A stretch of DNA of 64,000 bases from Paenibacillus sp. BIHB 4019 (lineage in GTDB: Bacteria; Bacillota; Bacilli; Paenibacillales; Paenibacillaceae), in assembly GCF_002741035.1 (NCBI RefSeq), contig NZ_CP016808.1, positions 7,182,672 to 7,246,671 on the forward strand. The letters run 5' to 3'. The notes beneath the pieces were generated by a model that worked only from the letters and a program-made list of their open reading frames with translations, was not told the DNA's origin and ran no database searches. A program made the position numbers and the translations under genes. This document shows, piece by piece, positions 1 through 7,198 of the stretch (the stretch's first letter is position 1; each line of letters begins with the position of its first letter).

Positions 1-78
1 TTGAATGATGACTTCGTCGCTGCCGCCAATCGTCAAGTTGCCGACTTTGACAGGCACCGTATCTTTACGTGTGTACAT
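1..78 (-). CDS. ispG: 4-hydroxy-3-methylbut-2-enyl diphosphate synthase IspG (GcpE), N-terminal 26 codons
   Basis: Only the first 26 codons lie in the window; the gene continues past base 1. The start is ATG at 78-76, with a GGGAGAG ribosome site upstream. The visible residues include PVKVGNLTIGG, which matches the conserved N-terminus of IspG, the Fe-S enzyme that converts MEcPP to HMBPP in the MEP isoprenoid pathway. The gene lies 94 bp downstream of clpX on the same strand. It is relevant that an isoprenoid gene (fni) also sits at the far end of the window. The call rests on a short but characteristic segment. Confidence 0.8.
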   Translation of the reverse strand, partial: MYTRKDTVPVKVGNLTIGGSDEVIIQ

Positions 79-172
79 ACAGTGATCTCTCCCATGAACG
101 TCAAAGTCCACCCTCTTGATGCGAGCTATGAAGCCGCCCAGCGGGTGGAACAGTGACGGTGATGAATATTAT

Positions 173-1429
173 TTAGGCGCTTTCTTCCTTCTTCTTGCCC
201 TTCTTCGCAGTCAGCTCAGGCATAATTTTATCCCGAACAGCCTGCTCCGTAACGAGGCAAGTGTTGACATCATCGCGCGATGGAATTTCATACATCACAT
301 CAAGCATAATGCCCTCAATAATGGCACGAAGGCCGCGGGCACCCGTATTGCGCTTGATTGCTTCCTTAGCGATCGCTTCCAAAGCGCCTTCTTCGAAGTC
401 CAATTTTACATTGTCCATCTCCAGCAGCTTCTGGTATTGCTTCACGAGCGCATTTTTAGGTTCGGACAAAATCCGTACCAAAGCCGGCTCATCAAGCGGC
501 TCCAAAGTCGAGATAACAGGCAGACGGCCGACAAACTCGGGGATAAGGCCGAATTTGAGCAAATCTTCCGGCAATACCATCGACAAGTATTCGCCTGCTT
601 TCAAATCCTTCTGTACTTCGCCAGTAGAATTGAAGCCGATCACTTTTTTGCCGATACGACGTTTGATCAGCTGCTCCAGGCCATCGAAGGCACCGCCGCA
701 AATAAACAAAATGTTCGTCGTATCAATTTGGATGAACTCTTGATGTGGATGCTTGCGTCCGCCTTGTGGCGGTACAGAGGCAACCGTGCCTTCAAGAATT
801 TTCAGCAGGGCTTGCTGAACGCCTTCACCCGATACATCGCGTGTAATTGAAGGGTTCTCGGATTTACGAGCAACCTTATCAATTTCGTCGATATAAATAA
901 TGCCGCGCTCCGCTTTCTCAACGTCATAATCTGCCGCCTGAATAAGCTTGAGCAAGATGTTCTCAACGTCCTCGCCCACATAACCCGCTTCAGTAAGCGA
1001 GGTTGCATCAGCAATTGCGAAAGGAACGTTCAAAATTTTAGCCATCGTCTGCGCCAACAGCGTTTTACCCGAGCCTGTTGGGCCAACGAGCAAAATGTTA
1101 CTCTTTTGCAGTTCAACGTCTTCGATTTTGCTTTGAGAATTTACACGCTTGTAGTGGTTGTAAACAGCAACTGCAAGCGACTTTTTAGCAAATTCCTGTC
1201 CGATTACATAGGAATCAAGAATACCGCGAATATCTTGCGGCTTCGGAATGTCTTTCAGGTCCAGCTCTTCTTCATGACCTAGCTCTTCCTCTACAATCTC
1301 CGTGCAGAGCTCGATACATTCATCGCATATATAGACGCCGGGACCGGCAACCAATTTACGCACTTGCTCCTGCGATTTGCCGCAGAATGAGCATTTCAAC
1401 TGGCCCTTCTCATCGTTGAATTTAAACAT
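173..1429 (-). CDS. clpX: ATP-dependent Clp protease ATP-binding subunit ClpX
   Basis: AAA+ unfoldase that recognises tagged proteins and feeds them into ClpP in the cytosol. The 418-residue length is normal for the family. An N-terminal zinc-binding domain is visible with Cys13, Cys16, Cys35 and Cys38. The Walker A motif GPTGSGKT is at 116-123, the Walker B motif IIYIDEID near 180, the IGF loop that docks on ClpP near 268, and the sensor-2 GARGLR near residue 365. The gene starts 23 bp after the clpP stop with no terminator between them, so the two are probably co-transcribed. A run of acidic residues (about 47-57) follows the zinc domain. Confidence 0.98.
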   Translation of the reverse strand: MFKFNDEKGQLKCSFCGKSQEQVRKLVAGPGVYICDECIELCTEIVEEELGHEEELDLKDIPKPQDIRGILDSYVIGQEFAKKSLAVAVYNHYKRVNSQSKIEDVELQKSNILLVGPTGSGKTLLAQTMAKILNVPFAIADATSLTEAGYVGEDVENILLKLIQAADYDVEKAERGIIYIDEIDKVARKSENPSITRDVSGEGVQQALLKILEGTVASVPPQGGRKHPHQEFIQIDTTNILFICGGAFDGLEQLIKRRIGKKVIGFNSTGEVQKDLKAGEYLSMVLPEDLLKFGLIPEFVGRLPVISTLEPLDEPALVRILSEPKNALVKQYQKLLEMDNVKLDFEEGALEAIAKEAIKRNTGARGLRAIIEGIMLDVMYEIPSRDDVNTCLVTEQAVRDKIMPELTAKKGKKKEESA

Positions 1430-1452
1430 GGAATCACCCCTTCATCAAAATC

Positions 1453-2037
1453 TTATATCGGCGTGGTAATAACCTTGTCGATCAAGCCGTATTCCAACGC
1501 TTCCTGCGCACTAAGAAAATAATCGCGATCTGTATCGCGGTCGATTTTATCATAGGGCTGACCTGTACGCTCCACATAAATATTATTCAGCTTATGCTTC
1601 GTTTTAAGAATCCAGTCGGCATGAATTTTAATATCCGTAGCCTGACCTCTTACGCCGCCAAGCGGCTGATGAATCATAACTTCGCTGTTAGGCAGCGCAA
1701 AACGCTTGCCCTTGGCTCCCGCTGTCAACAGAAGGGAACCCATGCTCGCAGCCATACCTACACAAATCGTAGACACGTCCGGCTTAATATATTGCATCGT
1801 ATCAAAAATGCCCATGCCAGCCGTTACAGAACCGCCAGGGGAATTGATGTACAGATGGATGTCTTTCTCAGGATCGTCGGCCGTTAGAAAAAGCAGCTGT
1901 GCAATGATGGAGTTTGCTACATCATCATCAATCGCACTTCCGAGAAAAATAATTCTGTCCTTGAGCAAACGCGAGTAAATATCGTAAGACCTCTCCCCGC
2001 GATTCGTTTGTTCGACTACGATAGGTACCAGATTCAT
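1453..2037 (-). CDS. clpP: ATP-dependent Clp protease proteolytic subunit ClpP
   Basis: Serine peptidase forming the double heptameric chamber that works with ClpX. I chose ATG 2037, which has an AGAGG ribosome site; the frame stays open further upstream (to 2181), but the extra 48 codons do not resemble ClpP. This gives 194 residues, the usual size. The catalytic triad is visible: Ser98 in GMAASMGS, His123 in MIHQPLGG, and an Asp near 172 in the TDRDYFLS segment. The gene lies between tig and clpX on the same strand. I looked for a CtsR heptad operator in the upstream region and did not see one. Confidence 0.97.
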   Translation of the reverse strand: MNLVPIVVEQTNRGERSYDIYSRLLKDRIIFLGSAIDDDVANSIIAQLLFLTADDPEKDIHLYINSPGGSVTAGMGIFDTMQYIKPDVSTICVGMAASMGSLLLTAGAKGKRFALPNSEVMIHQPLGGVRGQATDIKIHADWILKTKHKLNNIYVERTGQPYDKIDRDTDRDYFLSAQEALEYGLIDKVITTPI

Positions 2038-2197
2038 CCGACCAACCTCTTTTCGTTTATGGCTTAATTTCTTGGCTTTATTGTAACACGCCAAAAGCTC
2101 ACTGTCATTTTTCACTACTACCTTATGCGAACGGCGATGCTTGATATGTACGGAGAACTGCCCCGCGCTTGGTTGTACCATTATGTAGTTTGAAAAT

Positions 2198-2221
2198 AAG
2201 GCACGTGGGTAGACGTGCCTT
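2198..2221 (-). terminator. rho-independent terminator after tig
   Basis: Perfect 9-bp stem AAGGCACGT/ACGTGCCTT with a 6-nt loop, followed on the minus strand by ATTTTC. It sits 35 bp past the tig stop and before the clpP start, so it separates tig from clpP-clpX transcription. Confidence 0.7.
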
Positions 2222-2255
2222 ATTCTCAGGTTAATGCTTATATTCAGTTAATTGA

Positions 2256-3563
2256 TTAAGCTTCCTGAGCCGCTTCAACGATCTTGCTGTTGTCATTCAG
2301 GAACTTGATTGTTTTGCGAAGTTGAACATCTTGCTTCAGGCTGTCGATGTTGCCGTTCTTCGTGAAAAGTTCACGAAGCTCTTCAACTGGACGGTTGTAA
2401 GAAGTCGACAGTGTTTCAAGCTCAGCTGTCAAATCCTCGTCTGTAATCTCGATGTTTTCTGCTTTAGCAATCGCTTCAAGAACCAGGTTGTTGCGAACGC
2501 GTTTAGCTGCATCGCCTGCCATTTGCTCACGAAGCACGGACTCGTCTTGGCCAGAGAACTGGTAGTACAGGTCCAGCGTCATGCCTTGCATGCGAAGACG
2601 GTTTTCGAAATCGCGAAGCATGAAATCCACTTCCGTATCAACCATTGGCTGTGGAATTTCTACTTGCGCAGCTTCGCTTGCTTTTTCAACGAGTTGAACT
2701 TCAAGCAATTGCTCTGCATCTTTAGCTTTCTTTTCTTTCAGCTTGCCAGCAAGATCTTGCTTGTACTCTTCAAGCGTATCAAATTCGCTGACATCTTTAG
2801 CGAACTCATCATCAAGAGCAGGCAGGCTTTTGCGTTTGATTTCGTGCAGCTTCACCTTGAAAATCGCTTGCTTACCAGCAAGGTTCTCAGCGTGGTACGC
2901 TTCCGGGAAAGTTACTTCAACATCTTTGAAGTCGCCGATTTGCATGCCAACGACTTGATCTTCAAAGCCTGGAATGAACGAATTCGAGCCTAGCTCAAGC
3001 GAATAGCCTTCGCTTTTGCCGCCTTCGAACTGCTCGCCATCTACATAACCATCAAAATCAATGACAGTTGTATCGCCGTTCTCAGCTGGACCTTCTTCAA
3101 GAACAGTCAGCTCAGCATGACGTTGCTGCAGGCGTTCCAGTTCAGCAGCGATTTCTTCTTCGCTAACTTCTGTGCTTGCAGCTGTAACTTCAAGGCCTTT
3201 GTACTCGCCAAGCTCAACTTCTGGCTTAACGATAACTTTAGCTTTGAATTTGAACGTTTGGCCTTTGCCAAATTGTTCAACATCGATTTCAGGACGGTCA
3301 ACCGGCTGAAGATCGTTTTCTTCGATTGCGTTTGTGTAAGCTTCAGGCAGCAAAATGTCGATTGCATCCTGATAGAGGCTCTCTACGCCAAAGCGCGATT
3401 CGAACATGCCCCGTGGAACTTTACCTTTGCGGAATCCAGGAACGTTAACCTTTTGAACGACTTTCTTAAACGCCTCATCCAGTGCTACTGCTACTTTCTC
3501 AGCACCAACCTCAACATCGATGGATACGATGTTCTTGTCTATTTTTTCCCAAGTTGCTTTCAT
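2256..3563 (-). CDS. tig: trigger factor (ribosome-associated chaperone and prolyl isomerase)
   Basis: Trigger factor binds the ribosome exit tunnel, shields nascent chains and has peptidyl-prolyl isomerase activity. I placed the start at ATG 3563 (GGAGGGG upstream), giving 435 residues beginning MKATWEKI; 11 codons of open frame before it are not family-like. The ribosome-binding signature GFRKGKVP is near residue 45, the FKBP-type PPIase domain spans about 160-245, and the C-terminal helical arms make up the rest. It has its own promoter at 3627-3655 and a terminator at 2198-2221. The tig-clpP-clpX order is widely conserved in Firmicutes. Confidence 0.97.
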   Translation of the reverse strand: MKATWEKIDKNIVSIDVEVGAEKVAVALDEAFKKVVQKVNVPGFRKGKVPRGMFESRFGVESLYQDAIDILLPEAYTNAIEENDLQPVDRPEIDVEQFGKGQTFKFKAKVIVKPEVELGEYKGLEVTAASTEVSEEEIAAELERLQQRHAELTVLEEGPAENGDTTVIDFDGYVDGEQFEGGKSEGYSLELGSNSFIPGFEDQVVGMQIGDFKDVEVTFPEAYHAENLAGKQAIFKVKLHEIKRKSLPALDDEFAKDVSEFDTLEEYKQDLAGKLKEKKAKDAEQLLEVQLVEKASEAAQVEIPQPMVDTEVDFMLRDFENRLRMQGMTLDLYYQFSGQDESVLREQMAGDAAKRVRNNLVLEAIAKAENIEITDEDLTAELETLSTSYNRPVEELRELFTKNGNIDSLKQDVQLRKTIKFLNDNSKIVEAAQEA

Positions 3564-3626
3564 TTTATGCTTTCCCCTCCAAAAATACGCATACATCCGT
3601 AGATTTCACGTTTCATAAACCATTCT

Positions 3627-3655
3627 ATTATAATAGTATTGAGCTTTTTAATCAA
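3627..3655 (-). promoter_or_regulatory. SigA-type promoter for tig
   Basis: On the minus strand: TTGATT (3655-3650), a 17-nt spacer and a perfect TATAAT (3632-3627), about 60 bp before the tig start codon. It overlaps the 3' end of the upstream gene. Confidence 0.65.
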
Positions 3656-4560
3656 GGCTCGGGATCTTCATCCCCTGGCTGCGGTACAACGGCTACCTGA
3701 CGAAGCGTCCGGCAAGCCTGTTCGTAACGGAATCTAAGTGCTTCTGTAATGCCGTATGTATCTCGAATATCATCATCATTGACGGTGCCATATACGGTAA
3801 TTAACAAAGTCTGGTGCAGCGCTCCTGCGTAGCAATCCACCGTCTCCTCATCATCCCGCAGCATCCAAGTGTAAGCGGTCGTGCCGTATAAAAATTGCAA
3901 GCTATCTTTCCACAACTCTCTTGCAAAATGTGGAAGCGATGGATCATCCGCCTCCGTAATGCTTTCCACGCGCTCCAAAATGCGATTGACGGGCTGCGGG
4001 AAATCATCCATTGCAAGCGGCGTTGCCTCAATCTCCAGCTCTACTTGCTCGCCTAGCCGTTCCATAACGAGCCGTCCGGTCGCTCCTCGCTTGCGCAAGC
4101 ACTGCAGCGCCTTGAACTGCACGATAGGATGAACGTCTGACGCCGTAGTGAGCCACTGTGAAATGATGTCATCCACCTCGGTTGCCCGAATGAATACCGC
4201 CCGCTCCAGCGCCAAAATCTGCTGATCAATCATCGGGTGATGCTTCATAATGTAGAGCACCTGTTTCACATAGCCTTCATCCTGTTCAGCAGGATTGAGC
4301 AGATCTTCACGTATCGCTTGCTCATCCGCTTCCTGCTCTGCTGGATTCATAGCGTCCTCTTCGCCTGGCACGCGATATTCCGGAAAAGCCATGTCGAGCC
4401 AGGAAAGCAAGCTTTCCCATTCCTCATAGTGGCGCTCGTCCTCGCCTTTGCAGGAAAGCAGGAACTGCAGCAGCCGCTTGGCTTCACCGTATTGCTCGGC
4501 TTCAAGCATCCGGGTCAATTGAATTTGATACTGATCCAACATTCGCGGGAACAAATACAC
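3652..4560 (-). CDS. conserved hypothetical protein upstream of tig
   Basis: A 302-residue cytosolic protein, acidic and mostly helical, with no signal peptide or membrane segment. It starts at GTG 4560, which has AGGA seven bases upstream; an internal ATG at 4542 lacks a good ribosome site. Helical pairs such as the segment around residues 100-160 (HHPMIDQQI, VHPIVQFKALQCLRK) suggest HEAT- or TPR-like repeats, but I cannot assign a family. In Bacillus subtilis the gene next to tig is ysoA, a TPR protein; this may be a positional counterpart, but I do not claim orthology. The C-terminus is rich in Asp, Glu and Pro. Confidence 0.8.
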   Translation of the reverse strand: MYLFPRMLDQYQIQLTRMLEAEQYGEAKRLLQFLLSCKGEDERHYEEWESLLSWLDMAFPEYRVPGEEDAMNPAEQEADEQAIREDLLNPAEQDEGYVKQVLYIMKHHPMIDQQILALERAVFIRATEVDDIISQWLTTASDVHPIVQFKALQCLRKRGATGRLVMERLGEQVELEIEATPLAMDDFPQPVNRILERVESITEADDPSLPHFARELWKDSLQFLYGTTAYTWMLRDDEETVDCYAGALHQTLLITVYGTVNDDDIRDTYGITEALRFRYEQACRTLRQVAVVPQPGDEDPEP

Positions 4561-4811
4561 GTTTTTTCCTGTGCCTTCATTATGCGAGTCATTGGGAGTT
4601 GTAATGGTACCACCACCTTGTCGGTCAAACTCCAGCTTCGTCTGTCCATTGCTTGCGATAGATTATACCATGGAAGCGGGCAATATAAAAATATACGTTT
4701 ATCCGGCAGCATAATTTCAAAAAAAGCTTGCCCTGCCCATTGAAAATGTGTATATTAATTCATGTGGCTTTTTTACCCAACTGATTTCAAACCGAAACAT
4801 GAAATTGCCTA

Positions 4812-4841
4812 TTGCGTAAATGCAGGCCGCCATGCTATACT
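4812..4841 (+). promoter_or_regulatory. promoter of tRNA-Arg
   Basis: TTGCGT (4812-4817), an 18-nt spacer and TATACT (4836-4841) preceded by TGC (extended -10). The predicted start of transcription is just upstream of the tRNA 5' end at 4853. Confidence 0.6.
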
Positions 4842-4852
4842 CATTCTTACGT

Positions 4853-4926
<74 letters not shown>

Positions 4927-4961
4927 TTTCCAGAAAAAAGAAGAACCATTTTAATAAATCT

Positions 4962-5007
4962 AAAAATGCCCACAAACGCTGTTATATCAACGTTTGTGGG
5001 CATTTTT
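4962..5007. terminator. bidirectional terminator downstream of tRNA-Arg
   Basis: Perfect 17-bp inverted repeat (4962-4978 and 4991-5007) with a 12-nt loop, starting with five A and ending with five T, so it can terminate from both sides. It lies on the phage side of attL, so it now ends the tRNA transcript in the lysogen and isolates it from the lysis genes. Confidence 0.85.
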
Positions 5008-5060
5008 GTTTAATTATCTATTGGTGAAGAATCCGCTTGAAAACGATTGGTTTTGAAATC

Positions 5061-5082
5061 GTTTTACACATTTTTTACACAC
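5061..5082 (+). repeat. candidate integrase arm-type sites near attL
   Basis: Two tandem copies of TTTTACACA-like sequence about 140 bp inside attL. A matching pair occurs at 44336-44356 inside attR in the same orientation. In circular phage DNA both would flank the core, as arm sites of tyrosine integrases do. Confidence 0.5.
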
Positions 5083-5152
5083 GATATTTCAAGAATGAAT
5101 GCGTTCGGTATACCATTTTCTTCATTTAATAAAATCCCAATCGCTTGGGATT

Positions 5153-5821
5153 TTATTTTGTAAGATCGACGCGCTTATTCGCTCCATCCCATTTCACTTT
5201 AGCGCCTAACGCCTCCGACACAGGGCGAACAGGGACGTATACAATCCCTGCTTTGCTGTCATACAATCCATCCGCTATTTGTTTCCCTCCCACGTACACT
5301 GATGCCTTATCCATTGCCTCGTCCTCCTTCATTTCTGCTTCCACACGATTTTTGAAGTTTGTCCAGCCTGCCCACTTGCCGTCGTCATACATCAGGCGCG
5401 GGCAAATCTTGCCGGACCAGTCGTAATGGCGACGCAGTCGGTCTACACCCCATCCGCGCTGCTTAAGCATGTCAGCTACCAGCTCGACGGCGTTATCAAG
5501 TACCTTGCTATAATCGCCACTCTCGCATAACTCAATTCCTATACTTGTACGGTTGCCGCTTCCTGCCTTGCTGCCGTCTCCGCTGTGCCACGCGTTTTCG
5601 GACAATGGTAGGCACTCTATTGCTCCCAATTGATCCACAACGATATGGTAGGAAGCCTCTCGCCCATTAGTCGGATTAGTAAGCCATGCACGCTCATTTG
5701 CTGCCGTGCTGGACTCGTTACCCGTGTTATGGATGGTAATAGTTGTCGCTGTCATCGGCAGCGCAGGACGGCGATTACATGCCGTCCCTTTCGGTATGTG
5801 ATTAATCGTGTATTTAATCAT
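5153..5821 (-). CDS. phage endolysin: N-acetylmuramoyl-L-alanine amidase with stalk domain
   Basis: 222 residues. The first two thirds are an Amidase_2/PGRP-type zinc amidase that cuts the amide between MurNAc and the stem peptide: ITIHNTG (zinc His about 31), AWHSGDG, and RRHYDWSGKICP with the second zinc His and the Cys ligand region. The C-terminal 50 residues (from VYVGGKQI) form a copper-amine-oxidase-like N-terminal 'stalk' domain with the typical YVPVRPVSEALG motif, in place of LysM or SH3 wall-binding modules. The start has AAGGAGGGG seven bases before ATG. It overlaps the holin gene by 8 bp, forming the lysis cassette. Confidence 0.93.
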   Translation of the reverse strand: MIKYTINHIPKGTACNRRPALPMTATTITIHNTGNESSTAANERAWLTNPTNGREASYHIVVDQLGAIECLPLSENAWHSGDGSKAGSGNRTSIGIELCESGDYSKVLDNAVELVADMLKQRGWGVDRLRRHYDWSGKICPRLMYDDGKWAGWTNFKNRVEAEMKEDEAMDKASVYVGGKQIADGLYDSKAGIVYVPVRPVSEALGAKVKWDGANKRVDLTK

Positions 5822-6302
5822 TTAGAACCCCTCCTTCAGTATTTGCCCCACGCTGCGATGCGCGATCAATTTTTGCCTTTAGCTCTGAACTGATCATTTT
5901 CATAACCGGCTCAGGAATCCATTTTCCCCATCCGGCCCGATACGCATTGGCCGTCAACGACTGCCAGGTGTGATAAATCAACCCAATCGTAATCGCGTAG
6001 AAAAATAGCCCCGGCATGCTGAGCAGCATGTCGAAAAGGTTAGCAAGTACAGGAAGGGCAAACAGAAAAATCGTTCTTGGAGCTCCTTCGCGTAATCCGT
6101 ATTCCGAAGAAAAGGTTCCGTCCTTATGCGAAGCTGCAATGCCAGTGATCCAGTCGAGCACAATCACCACAACAAGGAGCAAAATCGGGACCAAACGATC
6201 CGGTCCATAAAATACCCCAATCCATGGGGCAAGGAACGCCCCTACTGCTGCCGCCATTGTTTTACCTGGCGTAATGTCTACCGCAAATAATTGTCTGTAC
6301 AT
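5814..6302 (-). CDS. phage holin (Phage_holin_4 / toxin secretion-lysis family)
   Basis: 162 residues with three or four hydrophobic segments (about 15-35, 38-55, 80-100, 103-122) and a charged C-terminus, typical of the PF05105 holin family that perforates the membrane to release endolysin. The DWITGIAAS and GLREGAPRTIF segments are family hallmarks. Its stop lies inside the amidase start region (8-bp overlap), so the two are translationally coupled. AGGAGAGA precedes the ATG. Confidence 0.9.
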   Translation of the reverse strand: MYRQLFAVDITPGKTMAAAVGAFLAPWIGVFYGPDRLVPILLLVVVIVLDWITGIAASHKDGTFSSEYGLREGAPRTIFLFALPVLANLFDMLLSMPGLFFYAITIGLIYHTWQSLTANAYRAGWGKWIPEPVMKMISSELKAKIDRASQRGANTEGGVLND

Positions 6303-6337
6303 TATTCTCTCTCCTTAAATTTCAAATGGAATAAAAA

Positions 6338-6362
6338 ATGACTCCGCTATATACGGAGTCAT
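6338..6362 (-). terminator. rho-independent terminator before the lysis cassette
   Basis: Minus-strand stem ATGACTCCG/CGGAGTCAT with a 7-nt loop followed by six T. It begins at the stop codon of the 62-residue gene at 6362 and would limit transcription into holin-amidase. Confidence 0.8.
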
Positions 6363-6550
6363 TACTGTGAATCTTTTAAACGTGCTTCTGCTTCCTCAAT
6401 CGTTTTGCCTAGCCACAATTCAATTTCCTTCAATATTTCAAGCTGTCCAGTTCCGTGAAAGATCGATATTCCGATCATGCATTCCTTAATCTCTTCAATC
6501 GGATTATCTACGTCTACCGTAAATTCAAGCAACTTCTTTACTTTAGCCAT
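6362..6550 (-). CDS. hypothetical phage protein, 62 aa
   Basis: Small acidic helical protein starting MAKVKKLLEF, with an excellent ribosome site (AAAGGAGGTGA) nine bases before the ATG. No transmembrane segment and no motif that I recognise. It sits between the stalk-domain secreted protein and the holin, with terminator hairpins on both sides, so it seems to be its own small transcription unit. Small genes here in related phages are usually unassigned. Confidence 0.75.
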   Translation of the reverse strand: MAKVKKLLEFTVDVDNPIEEIKECMIGISIFHGTGQLEILKEIELWLGKTIEEAEARLKDSQ

Positions 6551-6582
6551 GGTGTACGTTCACCTCCTTTCGGGCAAATTAA

Positions 6583-6610
6583 AAGAGCGCCCCTATTTCG
6601 GAACGCTCTT
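6583..6610 (-). terminator. terminator after the stalk-domain protein gene
   Basis: AAGAGCG/CGCTCTT stem (7 bp, 14-nt loop) followed on the minus strand by TTTTAATTT, just past the stop at 6620. Confidence 0.55.
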
Positions 6611-6619
6611 AATTCAATT

Positions 6620-7156
6620 CTACAATTTTGAAAGTTTATCTTTAAGTTCTTCAATTTCTCTCTTGTTGTTATCGATGTTACTTTGTGCAGTCGCAATTGT
6701 GCGTTTTCTACCTTCTATTTCAGTTTCTATTGACTCTTTATCTGAGCTGTTCGGATTTTCGTTTAAATATTTGGTTCTAACATCAATCGCGTACTGTTGA
6801 TCAGAAATAACTTTTTCATTCCTAGTGATGTTCTCTTCTAATCTAGCGATTCTTTCATTGATTTTTTCTGCTGTGTTATAAAAAGCATAAGGATCAACTT
6901 CCTCATTTGTTGTTCCGCTCTCCAGTTTCACCACCCCTTTACTGTAAGATACATCAAGCCCCACAGTTTCTGTAATGCTGCGCACTGGTGCATAGCTTGT
7001 CCCTGCGATAATTACGCCATTGGAAACATTTTTTCCATTAAGGGTGATCTGGATTTCTCCGTCAACTTTTTTTCCTACCAGCGTCCCCGCTGCAAAAGCT
7101 GTCCCCGCTGTACTAATTATCGCGCCAACTACGATGCCTGCGACAAATTTCTTCAA
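6620..7156 (-). CDS. prophage-encoded secreted stalk-domain protein with coiled coil
   Basis: 178 residues if started at TTG 7156, which follows a GAGGTGG site and gives a classical signal peptide (MKKFVAGIVVG, cleavage after AFAA); the in-frame ATG at 7171 has no ribosome site. Residues 25-85 form a copper-amine-oxidase-like stalk domain (ITLNGKNV, SYAPVRSITETVG). Residues 90-178 are a long charged coiled coil with heptad spacing. Expected outside the cell, wall- or surface-associated. The function is unknown. It sits between the tail and lysis genes, a usual place for lysogenic-conversion genes. Confidence 0.8.
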   Translation of the reverse strand: MKKFVAGIVVGAIISTAGTAFAAGTLVGKKVDGEIQITLNGKNVSNGVIIAGTSYAPVRSITETVGLDVSYSKGVVKLESGTTNEEVDPYAFYNTAEKINERIARLEENITRNEKVISDQQYAIDVRTKYLNENPNSSDKESIETEIEGRKRTIATAQSNIDNNKREIEELKDKLSKL

Positions 7157-7198
7157 ATTGAGCCACCTCATTTATGAGTATTTGTCACATTATACCAC

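Noticed and set aside
116..850. Long plus-strand frame opposite clpX
   Set aside because: Antisense shadow of the highly biased clpX coding sequence.
2038..2197. CtsR operator for clpP
   Set aside because: No GGTCAAA heptad pair could be found in either strand.
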